In this document: piece by piece, positions 28,801 to 51,810 of the stretch
Layout of the letters: each line of letters opens with the position of its first letter
Numbering within the stretch: the stretch's first letter is position 1
Source: Branchiostoma belcheri
Lineage: Eukaryota > Chordata > Leptocardii > Amphioxiformes > Branchiostomatidae
Direction: 5' to 3'
DNA length: 64,000 nucleotides
Assembly (NCBI RefSeq): GCF_001625305.1
Contig: NW_017803713.1
Coordinates: 1,773,794 to 1,837,793, forward strand
Notes under the pieces: generated by a model
What the model saw: only the letters and a program-made list of their open reading frames with translations
Told to the model about the DNA's origin: nothing
The model's database searches: none
Made by a program: the position numbers and the translations under genes

Positions 28801-30749
28801 GCTCCATGAGCACCACCGTGCTGCCCTCCGCCCACGTCAGCCCCATCACACAGACAGACAGGAAAAGACTGAATCTGGCAGGAAAGGCAGGAAGGGGAGC
28901 ACTCGTGTGGGCAGGAGCGCAAGCACACTGCAAGTTGGCTTCTCCATGTTGGGGAAGAAAAAGGGGTCAGGGAAGAACAGAGACTCATTAAGAGGTGAGA
29001 CATACGGTATTGAAACATGCCACTTTTCTGTTTAATCAACCGTTTAATGTCATAGGACTTGAAAAAACCATATGGGCTGTAGATGTTTACCAGCTCACAT
29101 GAATGTGTAAATCATGAGTGGATTTGTTGACTGCAGGAGGCTCAAGAGAAGATGACTCCCAGTCAGAGGAGGGAGAGTCCATGAGTCTGTCTGAGGCAGA
29201 ACTGGTGAGGCAGCAGCTAACAGCACTGGAGGAGATGTACAGGTCAGTCCTACCTGTGCTGATGAAAACTTGTCCAACAAATTTGTGATGAACTAACTGA
29301 AAGCAGCATTTGTAAGTCTATTGCATGCACAGATTTTCACCTTTCATGCACTCCATAAAGATTCCAGTGATCTTTATTAGCCATGTTGTTATTAGTAACC
29401 TCGCACTTATTTCACCCTCAGGGAAATTCTGAGACTGCTCGGTGCAGACCAGACACCTCGTGGTCCGACAACACTCACAAGGAAACCAACATTAACAAAA
29501 CTGAAGAGGGCAGGGAGTTCTCTGGGCAAGCCTGCATCTGTAGTGAAGCAGAGAGCAAAGGATATACGGTGAGTGCAAGAAATATCCACTTCCTGTAAAA
29601 AAATTGTAGAAAACTATCACCCAGCTGTGATCTTATTCATGTTCCAGAAACATTTACAGTCGGAAGAGGGCTAAAGGCTTCATGTATACTACATGTAACT
29701 ACAATCCTTTTAAACCTACATTATGTAAATCTTTCCTCCACAGTTTTGCTTACTCAGCATTTCCAACGTGTATGTTTACCCAGGTCTGTAAACAGGAGAT
29801 TTGCAAGGCTGGAGTCTCATGTGGTCACCCTGGCCAGAAGTGTAGCACACCTCTCCTCTGAGCTGAGGACACAAAACGCCCTGGTACAGGAGATAGAGCT
29901 GTTACGACAGGAGCTGGAGAATCTAAAGGAACAGCAGAAGATCCTACAGAGACAGCAGCTGGCACAGAGGAAACCACCTGACAGGCACCAAAGCCACTCC
30001 AGAACACCCCTCTACTCGTCTTGCCTAGTCAAAAACAGCGCACGATTAGCCAAGCTAACAAAGTAAGTTTGTGCCCCAGGCACCACAATGTACTGGAGGT
30101 GCTCAACAATAAAATTCCTTAAAACTGTACAGCAACCATAGTGTGTAAACTTATAGAGAGTACAGAAACAGAAGTGATATGAGATACTTTTACCTCATAT
30201 AGTACATGTATATGAATATGATGTTTACAAAGCCTACCCACTACTTTCTTGATGTAAACAACTGAATTCTATTTTTGCAGATTCTTTGGTGCAGAGCCTC
30301 CTTTGCTGTCCATTTTCCTTAAGAAGATAGGATACGAGGTGGGTAAAGACATGCTGGCTCATTACTCTTCATTGACAATGATTTTAAGATTTTGCAACTT
30401 TTGTCATTTTCCTTGTGTTATTTCATACATGTATAACTTGCATACAGTATGTCCTTTCATTTCAACATTGTAAAGTCAAAGAGGTACCAGTACATGCATT
30501 TACTTTGTAGTAGAGTTCTATCCTTAGTTCTTCCTCATCAATAGAGTTGTAGTAATGCCTTGGCTGTCAAGCATCCAAAAATGATGAATTTCGGTTTACT
30601 TTCTGCAGAAATATGTGAAGAACTTTGAGGCGGAGAGTATTGGTATCCTGGAGCTGCCATACATGAACGAGGACAGACTGAAACAGATCGGTGTTCCCAT
30701 GGGACCTCGGGTCCGGATCCTACAGGAGGCCAAGGCTGCACTGCTGTGA
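4885..30749 (+). CDS. CH- and SAM-domain protein (navigator-like CH, Pro/Gln-rich middle, coiled coil, C-terminal SAM)
   Basis: Exons I can support: 4885-5106, 7189-7304, 19541-19666, 21071-21141, 21385-21513, 21983-22028, 22609-22760, 23725-23907, 24282-24389, 24838-25002, 26816-26988, 27586-27703, 28034-28994, 29137-29242, 29422-29568, 29784-30062, 30281-30338, 30609-30749; about 1,100 codons. From 7189 on, phases agree at every junction. Exons 2-4 form a calponin-homology domain (TTWANSHLKRKK, RLVNDLRKSVSDGLTLVNLIE, NLQKCLYYLEGRGVPIQDI, LKATLTIVSRL), most like neuron navigators. Exon 28034-28994 is Pro/Ser/Gln/His-rich. Exon 29784-30062 predicts a coiled coil. The last two exons encode a SAM domain (PPLLSIFLKKIGYE, LKQIGVPMGPRVRILQEA) ending two codons before the stop. 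A cytoskeletal adaptor is inferred; I do not recognise the exact orthologue. Oddities: one base seems missing in the A-run at 7224-7229; exon 1 ends in phase 0 but exon 2 needs phase 1, so a small exon may be unseen; intron 24390-24837 is GC-AG. Confidence 0.75.
6583..7109 (+). mobile_element. 3' end of a non-LTR retrotransposon (truncated LINE)
   Basis: An open frame from about 6583 to 7000 encodes the characteristic C-terminal tail of non-LTR reverse transcriptase ORFs: LERVQNQAARFC, SLEDRRKMSRLCMMYKM and FKNSFFPRTIAEWNSL. It is followed by a GC-rich 3' UTR and a terminal (CAGATA)n repeat at about 7071-7098. A 5'-truncated insertion with a microsatellite tail is typical of CR1/L2/Rex-type elements. 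It sits in the intron just upstream of the first CH exon. Confidence 0.85.
9919..10488. mobile_element. 570-bp MITE-like element with ~27-bp terminal inverted repeats
   Basis: The left end GGCCGTGTCTAAACGGAATC and the right end (reverse complement) GGCCGTGTCTATACGGAATC match at 19 of 20 positions, and CACCCAA follows in both. The triplet AGA flanks both ends, compatible with a 3-bp target-site duplication of PIF/Harbinger type, but this is short and could be chance. The interior is GC- and CpG-rich relative to the intron. It has two ~88-codon open frames (10132-10398 minus, 10220-10480 plus) with no domain I recognise. Probably non-autonomous. Confidence 0.7.
13064..13090. repeat. (TTA)n microsatellite
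   Basis: About nine tandem ATT/TTA units in the long CH/SAM intron. Confidence 0.9.
14660..14689 (+). other. Potential G-quadruplex
   Basis: Five runs of three or more G separated by 1-4 nt (GGGGGAGGGTAAGGGGAGAT followed by GGGGTGGGGG) inside the long CH/SAM intron, on the sense strand. Structure is predicted from pattern only. Confidence 0.5.
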
Positions 30750-31753
30750 GCCAAAAGGACAAGTCTGATGTTCAACATCCATCAGGGATATCACTAGACT
30801 CCTTCCACTAGAGCTGTGGTAGACAAATATGGAGTTGGACCAGTGGTGCATCTCACCAACCCTTCACACTCTGACAGTTAGACACCAGTTGCTCTGTCAG
30901 TCTTTGGTTGATAGTGGAAAAGGAAATGCATATTAAATAGAAGATGCAAACATTGGAGGACCTGGTGTTTCAGGGTCTTCAGATGGATGTCTGATTCATT
31001 GCCTGACATACCAACATTTTCTACATTATATGTGAAAACAGATGCAGTACTACCAAGGGAAACAAACTGTTTTGCATGTTTCAACAAACAAACAAACAAC
31101 TGTAGATGTACCATCCCTCGCTGGAACATCGGCTCCCGACCCTTATGCCTTGTTGCGGTGTGAGGGCCTAAATGTATCAATTTCCTACATGTTGTCCTGA
31201 GTAGGTGCAACATTCCTACTCTGTGACCACTATGGACAAAGAAACAATACTTATTGTAGCGGATTGCCAGCAAAATTGGTTTATTCCATTTTAACATGCA
31301 TTTGTATAGAGATTGAATTGTTATTGTTGTTTTACACCAAGAATACCTCTGTATGTTAAGATCATTTGATGATCATGTATGAAATGTACACAAACTTTGT
31401 ACATGTATCTAGAGGCTGACAATGAGCCTGAATTTACAACAAATAAGTCAGAAGACATGATGACTTTGATCTAGTTTTATATTGATATTTATTCTATAAG
31501 AAACATCCCAATTACTGTTACTAGATATTTTATACTTGTTTTTACAATGTTTCAAAAAGTATTTATAGAATTTTTTTACAAGCTCTGCAAAATGAATTTC
31601 TTCAGTGAAAAATTGATGCATAACATGCCAAAATAGTGTTATGTGAAAATTTTAGCATTCAAATGATGAGATACTGCTGTATTATGGCTTTGTTCATAAT
31701 TAATTATTGTTTTTCATAAAATGTATATTTTTGTACAGATTGAAAAGCACAGC

Positions 31754-31759
31754 TTTATT
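31754..31759 (-). terminator. Poly(A) signal AATAAA on the minus strand (PEX6)
   Basis: TTTATT on the plus strand about 190 nt beyond the PEX6 stop codon. If used, the PEX6 transcript would extend past the end of the plus-strand CH/SAM transcript. Confidence 0.5.
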
Positions 31760-31837
31760 TCATATTGCTGTAGACATCTGACTGTCCTCTTGTTTTAGGT
31801 CATTACGCACATACTGTTTCACCCCATGTGTCAAACT

Positions 31838-31843
31838 AATAAA
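31838..31843 (+). terminator. Poly(A) signal AATAAA (CH/SAM gene)
   Basis: Canonical hexamer, the best placed one downstream of the stop at 30749. Confidence 0.55.
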
Positions 31844-31946
31844 TATCCTGCGATCAGACTTGGTCTCCATGATGTTATTGATGCAGCCTTGACAAAATGC
31901 CCAACTTTAATCTGTTCATACCAAGCCCACTTGAAACCTGGAGGTG

Positions 31947-39777
<7,831 letters not shown>

Positions 39778-40254
39778 CTTTAACTTCGTGACCTGCTGGG
39801 CCAATCCACTGGAAAATGGGTTAGCTTTGATACTAGTAAATCGACAGTTATCATATGCTAAGACAGAGAACAGCAATTAAGATTGAAACATACTTAAATA
39901 CATAAATGCTTTAGTTTTCTTAATTATTTTGCTTACAATATTGACGTACTTTTGCTATCACGTTAAGAATTTGTGTGGTAATTTTCTCCCATTTTATGAG
40001 TCGACTATTCCATTCCCACTATGCTTTGCAGAGTGAAAACAACTGTCGGCTGCACGTTGTCAGTGGGTTGTTGTGATCATAATTTGTCCGTTATCAACAT
40101 TTTGTGGCCCTTCAGGACCGCTGTAGTTTTGTGAACTTTCATAGGTATCAGGTTGACTTCCAGGAAGCAGCACAATGAAGTAAGACTTTGCTATTTTCAA
40201 GATATCATGTTTCTGACAGCTTTCCCAGAACTTATATTATTCAATGAACGTGGC
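39778..40254. promoter_or_regulatory. PEX6 upstream region
   Basis: Sequence between the PEX6 start codon and the minisatellite. The PEX6 frame stays open upstream for 33 more codons to an ATG at 39876, so a longer N-terminus is possible, but the AVPRRHG start is the more PEX6-like. No TATA box or other gene is seen. PEX6 and ERCC2 are head-to-head, so control elements could be shared, although the rDNA fragment and the gap lie between them. Confidence 0.35.
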
Positions 40255-40474
40255 TATATACACTCCCGGAGTGTATATAAAATCTATTTGTCTTTTATAT
40301 ACACTCCCGGAGTGTATATAAAATCTATTTGTCTTTTATATACACTCCCGGAGTGTATATAAAATCTATTTGTCTTTTATATACACTCCGGGAGTGTATA
40401 TAAAATCTATTTGTCTTTTATATACACTCCCGGTGTGTATATAAGATCTATTTGTCTTTTATATACACTCCCGG
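40255..40474. repeat. 41-bp palindromic minisatellite, five units plus a partial sixth
   Basis: Units start at 40255, 40296, 40337, 40378, 40419 and 40460. Each begins with a near-perfect palindrome, TATATACACTCC, a central C or G, then the inverse arm, followed by AAAATCTATTTGTCTTT. Unit 4 has the centre base flipped from C to G. Unit 5 has a damaged right arm. Unit 6 is cut after the CCCGG centre, where the 18S rRNA sequence begins. Confidence 0.95.
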
Positions 40475-40796
40475 AAAGTTGATAGGGCATTCGAATGATC
40501 TGTCGCCGGTGCGAAGACCGTGCGATCGGCTGTGTTATCCAGAGTCACCAAAGGGACCGGGGCGAACCCCGGGTTGGTCTTGGTCTGATAAATGCACGCC
40601 AGACCGTGAGGTCGGCGCTTCTTCCGCATGTATTAGCAATAGAATTACCACAGTTATCCATGTAGGATGTGACGATCAAAGGAACCACAACTGATTTAAT
40701 GAGCCATTCGCAGTTTCACTGAGACAGTTTAAACTTGCACGTGCATGGCTTAAACTTTGAGACAAGCCTATGACTACTGGCAGGATCAACCAGGTA
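40474..40796 (-). rRNA. 18S (SSU) rRNA 5' fragment, orphan
   Basis: Reading the minus strand from 40796 gives TACCTGGTTGATCCTGCCAG, the invariant eukaryotic 18S 5' end. The helices that follow are easily recognised (AGTCATAGGCTTGTCTCAAA, CATTAAATCAG, TACATGGATAACTGTGG, GCTAATACATGC). The match continues to CCCTATCAACTTTC and then stops abruptly at the minisatellite. About 323 nt are present, one sixth of a normal 18S. It is a truncated copy outside an rDNA array and is not expected to make functional rRNA. Confidence 0.97.
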
Positions 40797-40870
40797 GCGA
40801 GGACGCCAGGGGCGCGCGACCGGTCTCGCCGCCGCCGCCGGGAGCGGAGGGTCCCGGGCCCCGCGCAAGC
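40797..40870 (-). other. Probable end of the rDNA 5' external transcribed spacer
   Basis: Very GC-rich sequence (runs of GCCGCCGCCGCC and GGTCCCGGGCCCC type) lies directly upstream of the 18S 5' end on the minus strand, as expected for the 5' ETS. It runs into the assembly gap, so the insertion may be longer than what is visible. Confidence 0.75.
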
Positions 40871-41537
40871 NNNNNNNNNNNNNNNNNNNNNNNNNNNNNN
40901 NNNNNNNNNNNNNNNNNNNNNNNNNNNNNNNNNNNNNNNNNNNNNNNNNNNNNNNNNNNNNNNNNNNNNNNNNNNNNNNNNNNNNNNNNNNNNNNNNNNN
41001 NNNNNNNNNNNNNNNNNNNNNNNNNNNNNNNNNNNNNNNNNNNNNNNNNNNNNNNNNNNNNNNNNNNNNNNNNNNNNNNNNNNNNNNNNNNNNNNNNNNN
41101 NNNNNNNNNNNNNNNNNNNNNNNNNNNNNNNNNNNNNNNNNNNNNNNNNNNNNNNNNNNNNNNNNNNNNNNNNNNNNNNNNNNNNNNNNNNNNNNNNNNN
41201 NNNNNNNNNNNNNNNNNNNNNNNNNNNNNNNNNNNNNNNNNNNNNNNNNNNNNNNNNNNNNNNNNNNNNNNNNNNNNNNNNNNNNNNNNNNNNNNNNNNN
41301 NNNNNNNNNNNNNNNNNNNNNNNNNNNNNNNNNNNNNNNNNNNNNNNNNNNNNNNNNNNNNNNNNNNNNNNNNNNNNNNNNNNNNNNNNNNNNNNNNNNN
41401 NNNNNNNNNNNNNNNNNNNNNNNNNNNNNNNNNNNNNNNNNNNNNNNNNNNNNNNNNNNNNNNNNNNNNNNNNNNNNNNNNNNNNNNNNNNNNNNNNNNN
41501 NNNNNNNNNNNNNNNNNNNNNNNNNNNNNNNNNNNNN
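40871..41537. other. Assembly gap (667 N)
   Basis: Run of N between rDNA sequence and non-rDNA sequence. The first exon and promoter of ERCC2 are probably in or near this gap. Confidence 1.
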
Positions 41538-41672
41538 CTTATCAAGATCATTATCTAATGGTTCAAGGTGTGCCAGGCCCACAATCCTTCTGACGTCTCA
41601 GACTACGTCCACTGTATGCCATATCATCAGTTCACCTCATGCGTTCATGTGTAACAACCTTCCTCCTTCTAG

Positions 41673-49646
<7,974 letters not shown>

Positions 49647-49728
49647 CAGTATAGACACCTAGGATAGCAATATTGTTTTAGTAGCCTTAACAGCCAGGGA
49701 GGATAGTTAAGGCTGTCGTATTACCCAT

Positions 49729-50152
49729 GCCCGTAGCCAGGGGGGGTTCGGGGGGTTCGGAAGAACCCTCCCACAAGGCTCAAAGGTCCACTTTTTGGTC
49801 CACTTTTTATGTAAAGGTCCACTTTTTGGTCCACATTTTATGGAAAGGCCCACTATTAGGTCCACATTTTATGGAAAGGTCCAAGATTTTCTTGAAAGAT
49901 GGAGTGGAATCGTAGAAAAACTGCTCCCTTTGTCATTGAATAAAAATTTATCTCTGATTTTTTGTTGGAAATCCCCTCAAAAATGCACGAAATGCCATTC
50001 TAGAAGGTTCATTTTTCAAAATTTTCCGGGGGAGCATGCCCCCGGACCCCCTAGGAACCTCGCTCCTTCGGCACTTGCCTCGCGCCTATGGCGCTCCAGG
50101 TCCCCTCAAGCAGTGGGAAGAACCCCCCCATTCAAAATCCTGGCTACGGGCA
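49729..50152. mobile_element. ~424-bp MITE with TGCCCGTAGCCAGG termini
   Basis: The left end TGCCCGTAGCCAGG at 49729 and its inverse CCTGGCTACGGGCA ending at 50152 form 14-bp TIRs; adjacent poly-G and poly-C tracts extend the inversion. Flanks share TTACC but the exact target duplication is unclear, so no superfamily is assigned. Inside are 31-bp tandem repeats (49782-49884) and an AATAAA at 49939-49944, which is the nearest canonical poly(A) signal I see downstream of the ERCC2 stop. Confidence 0.75.
49782..49884. repeat. 31-bp tandem repeat, about 3.3 units, inside the MITE
   Basis: Units beginning AAAGGTCCAC and ending TTTTATG recur at 31-bp spacing, each with two GGTCCAC-like half-units. 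Confidence 0.9.
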
Positions 50153-50799
50153 AGTTACCTATACTAAAAACAGACAGCAGTCATAAAGAAAATCAGAGGA
50201 AAAAGTACCCCAAACTACACCAAGCTGGTAGGACATGTTGAAGAGATGTCTTGTAGAGTTAGCAGCCTGGGGTGACATACTAGTACATTGTACTGTTTAT
50301 TGGTACTGGCAAATACCATTAGTTAATACTGTACTGCCCAGTACTCTGAAAGATGAAGCAACAGGTGCTGGTACTTTTGGTTGCTGGAAAACATCCAAAA
50401 CATCTTGGCATCCATAATCTCCTTAAGCATGTATTTTTATACTGCAACCTTCTTTATGGTGGAAGGATGTTAACAAATTAATGCTAATCGTAACATTCCA
50501 GAAGATAACTCAATCTTTGTGCTGCTTGCATATCAAACTGATTAAACAAGTTATCATGCAACTTTTGTTGCATTTATCAGTGTCTTCCACACCGGTAATA
50601 TTCTACATTGTAAATGCTTTGATACCTTAGACCTGTCTGCAGTCACACTATCCAATTTCAATGGACATGCGCCACTAAAAGGTACAATTAACCTGGGACC
50701 ATGACCAGGGGATAGATGTAACAGTTTACCTGCCTGTAATGGACAGGTGGGGGTCAGTGTAAAGACGTCTGTGAGTGTGCAATTACCATTTGATTACAA
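50153..50799. other. Intergenic spacer between ERCC2 and the U2-like gene
   Basis: AT-rich sequence without a recognisable gene. The segment just before 50800 lies downstream of the U2-like RNA on its strand and should hold its 3'-end-forming signal, but I find no clear match to the vertebrate 3' box. Confidence 0.5.
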
Positions 50800-50988
50800 G
50801 TGATGGGCCGTTCCCAACAGTACTGCAATGCTGGGTCGACCCGGACCAGGGCGGTGCAAGCACCTACTCCATGGTCTACTGCAAAAATCCGTGTGAAAAA
50901 CGGTCCGCCGTAGCGAGACCCGTCAGTTTTCACGCTGACGAGAACAGTCACTACACACTGATCTTAGCCACGAGGGCCGAGAAGCGAT
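50800..50988 (-). ncRNA. Divergent U2 spliceosomal snRNA (U2-like)
   Basis: Minus-strand sequence from 50988, about 189 nt, the size of U2. It starts ATCGCTTCTCGGCC and continues TGGCTAAGATCA as in U2 (stem I, U2/U6 helices). The Sm site GGATTTTTG is exact, and so are the stem-loop IV core ATTGCAGTAC (U2B'' site) and the flanking CGACC and GGAACGG. Other stems differ from the usual U2 sequence but still pair: IIa CGTCAG/CTGACG instead of TATCAG/CTGATA; the III tip GGTG-CTTG-CACC instead of GGAG-CTTG-CTCC; lower III GACCA/TGGTC; IV CCCAG/TTGGG instead of CCTGG/CCAGG. The branch-site-recognition segment reads GTGTAGTGA rather than GTGTAGTAT. Compensatory change argues for selection on structure rather than a decayed pseudogene. 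Canonical U2 would be expected elsewhere in the genome. Comparison is with textbook U2 from memory. Confidence 0.85.
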
Positions 50989-51060
50989 AATCGCTAGTGC
51001 TACCCTTTGAAGACAGGATTGTCAGAGAGGTACCTACTGACTGTGGTCAGAGTTTTTATA
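50989..51060 (-). promoter_or_regulatory. Candidate promoter of the U2-like gene
   Basis: The 70 nt upstream of the U2-like 5' end (minus strand) include an A/T-rich ACTATAAAAACT and TCTGACCACAGTCAGTAGG at about the distance where snRNA proximal sequence elements sit. No consensus for this lineage is known to me, so this is positional inference only. Confidence 0.25.
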
Positions 51061-51369
51061 GTTAACATGCCTGATAGAGATCGACAGGGGCCAGAACAGA
51101 AAGAGAAACGACCGAAAGTCTTGTCAGGACAAGTGTTATTATCTCGGAGATTCTAGACACGCAACAGTTGCCATGGATACAGTCAGATCGGAGAAATGTC
51201 TCTTTTTGCTGTAATGGCATTGGGAAATGCAGATTAAGTAAGCTGGACGTAAGATCCACGTCACTTTAACAGGGTTTCTGTACGTCCCTGCGACGTTCTT
51301 GAAAACGTTAACCACACGTCAGACGAGTGACGCAACATCTCATTGAAACGACACCTATCGACAAGGAAG

Positions 51370-51416
51370 CTCACTGCAGTTAACAGGTGTCAAAGCTATT
51401 GTTGAGCTGCAGTGAG
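51370..51416. repeat. 10-bp inverted repeat
   Basis: CTCACTGCAG at 51370-51379 and its inverse CTGCAGTGAG at 51407-51416, separated by 27 nt, in the region upstream of the acyl-CoA oxidase. Function unknown. Confidence 0.7.
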
Positions 51417-51810
51417 AACTTGCACGATACTAGATGCAGCATCTATTTAGTAATTTACGCTAACAGTTGAAAATCAATGTTGTTTGACAGTGGAAAAGTT
51501 TCTTTAGACCTCACTTAACCCAAGCTTTGGAGGTCTTTTATCGTGATGAAGTTAACACTGAAGTGAAGTAGGATCAAGGAACCTCCTTGTTAGGGTCATG
51601 GAGTATTTTAACTCCATGGTAGGATCAACGGGACTTAAATGATCCTTACTAATCCAGTGATAGTGAACCCCGATTTTGGCTTGAAGTGAAAGCGCGGACA
51701 TTTCAGTTGGCTGAAGGAAAGCTATCATTGATCGGACCCAGGCCCAGCAGCTGACTCTCACGCGCAGCCGATATCCTGACCGCAAGGTCGTTGACCCATA
51801 TCTATCCAAA

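Larger units (their letters stand above)
30750..31855 (+). other. 3' UTR of the CH/SAM gene
   Basis: About 1.1 kb of AT-rich sequence without coding signal between the stop codon and a canonical AATAAA at 31838-31843. The final ~100 nt probably overlap the antisense 3' UTR of PEX6. Confidence 0.6.

Noticed and set aside
27924..28933. ORFs of 86-136 codons antisense to, or in other frames of, the Pro-rich exon
   Set aside because: The exon 28034-28994 frame is fixed by phase with both neighbours. The other frames are compositional by-products.
40676..41593. Long ORFs of 262-291 codons around 40.7-41.6 kb
   Set aside because: Most of each is the N gap and the rest is 18S rRNA and 5' ETS sequence.
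50775..50990. 71-codon plus-strand ORF (and the 65-codon minus ORF 50754-50951)
   Set aside because: Both coincide with the U2-like snRNA. RNA structure explains the sequence and neither peptide resembles a known protein.
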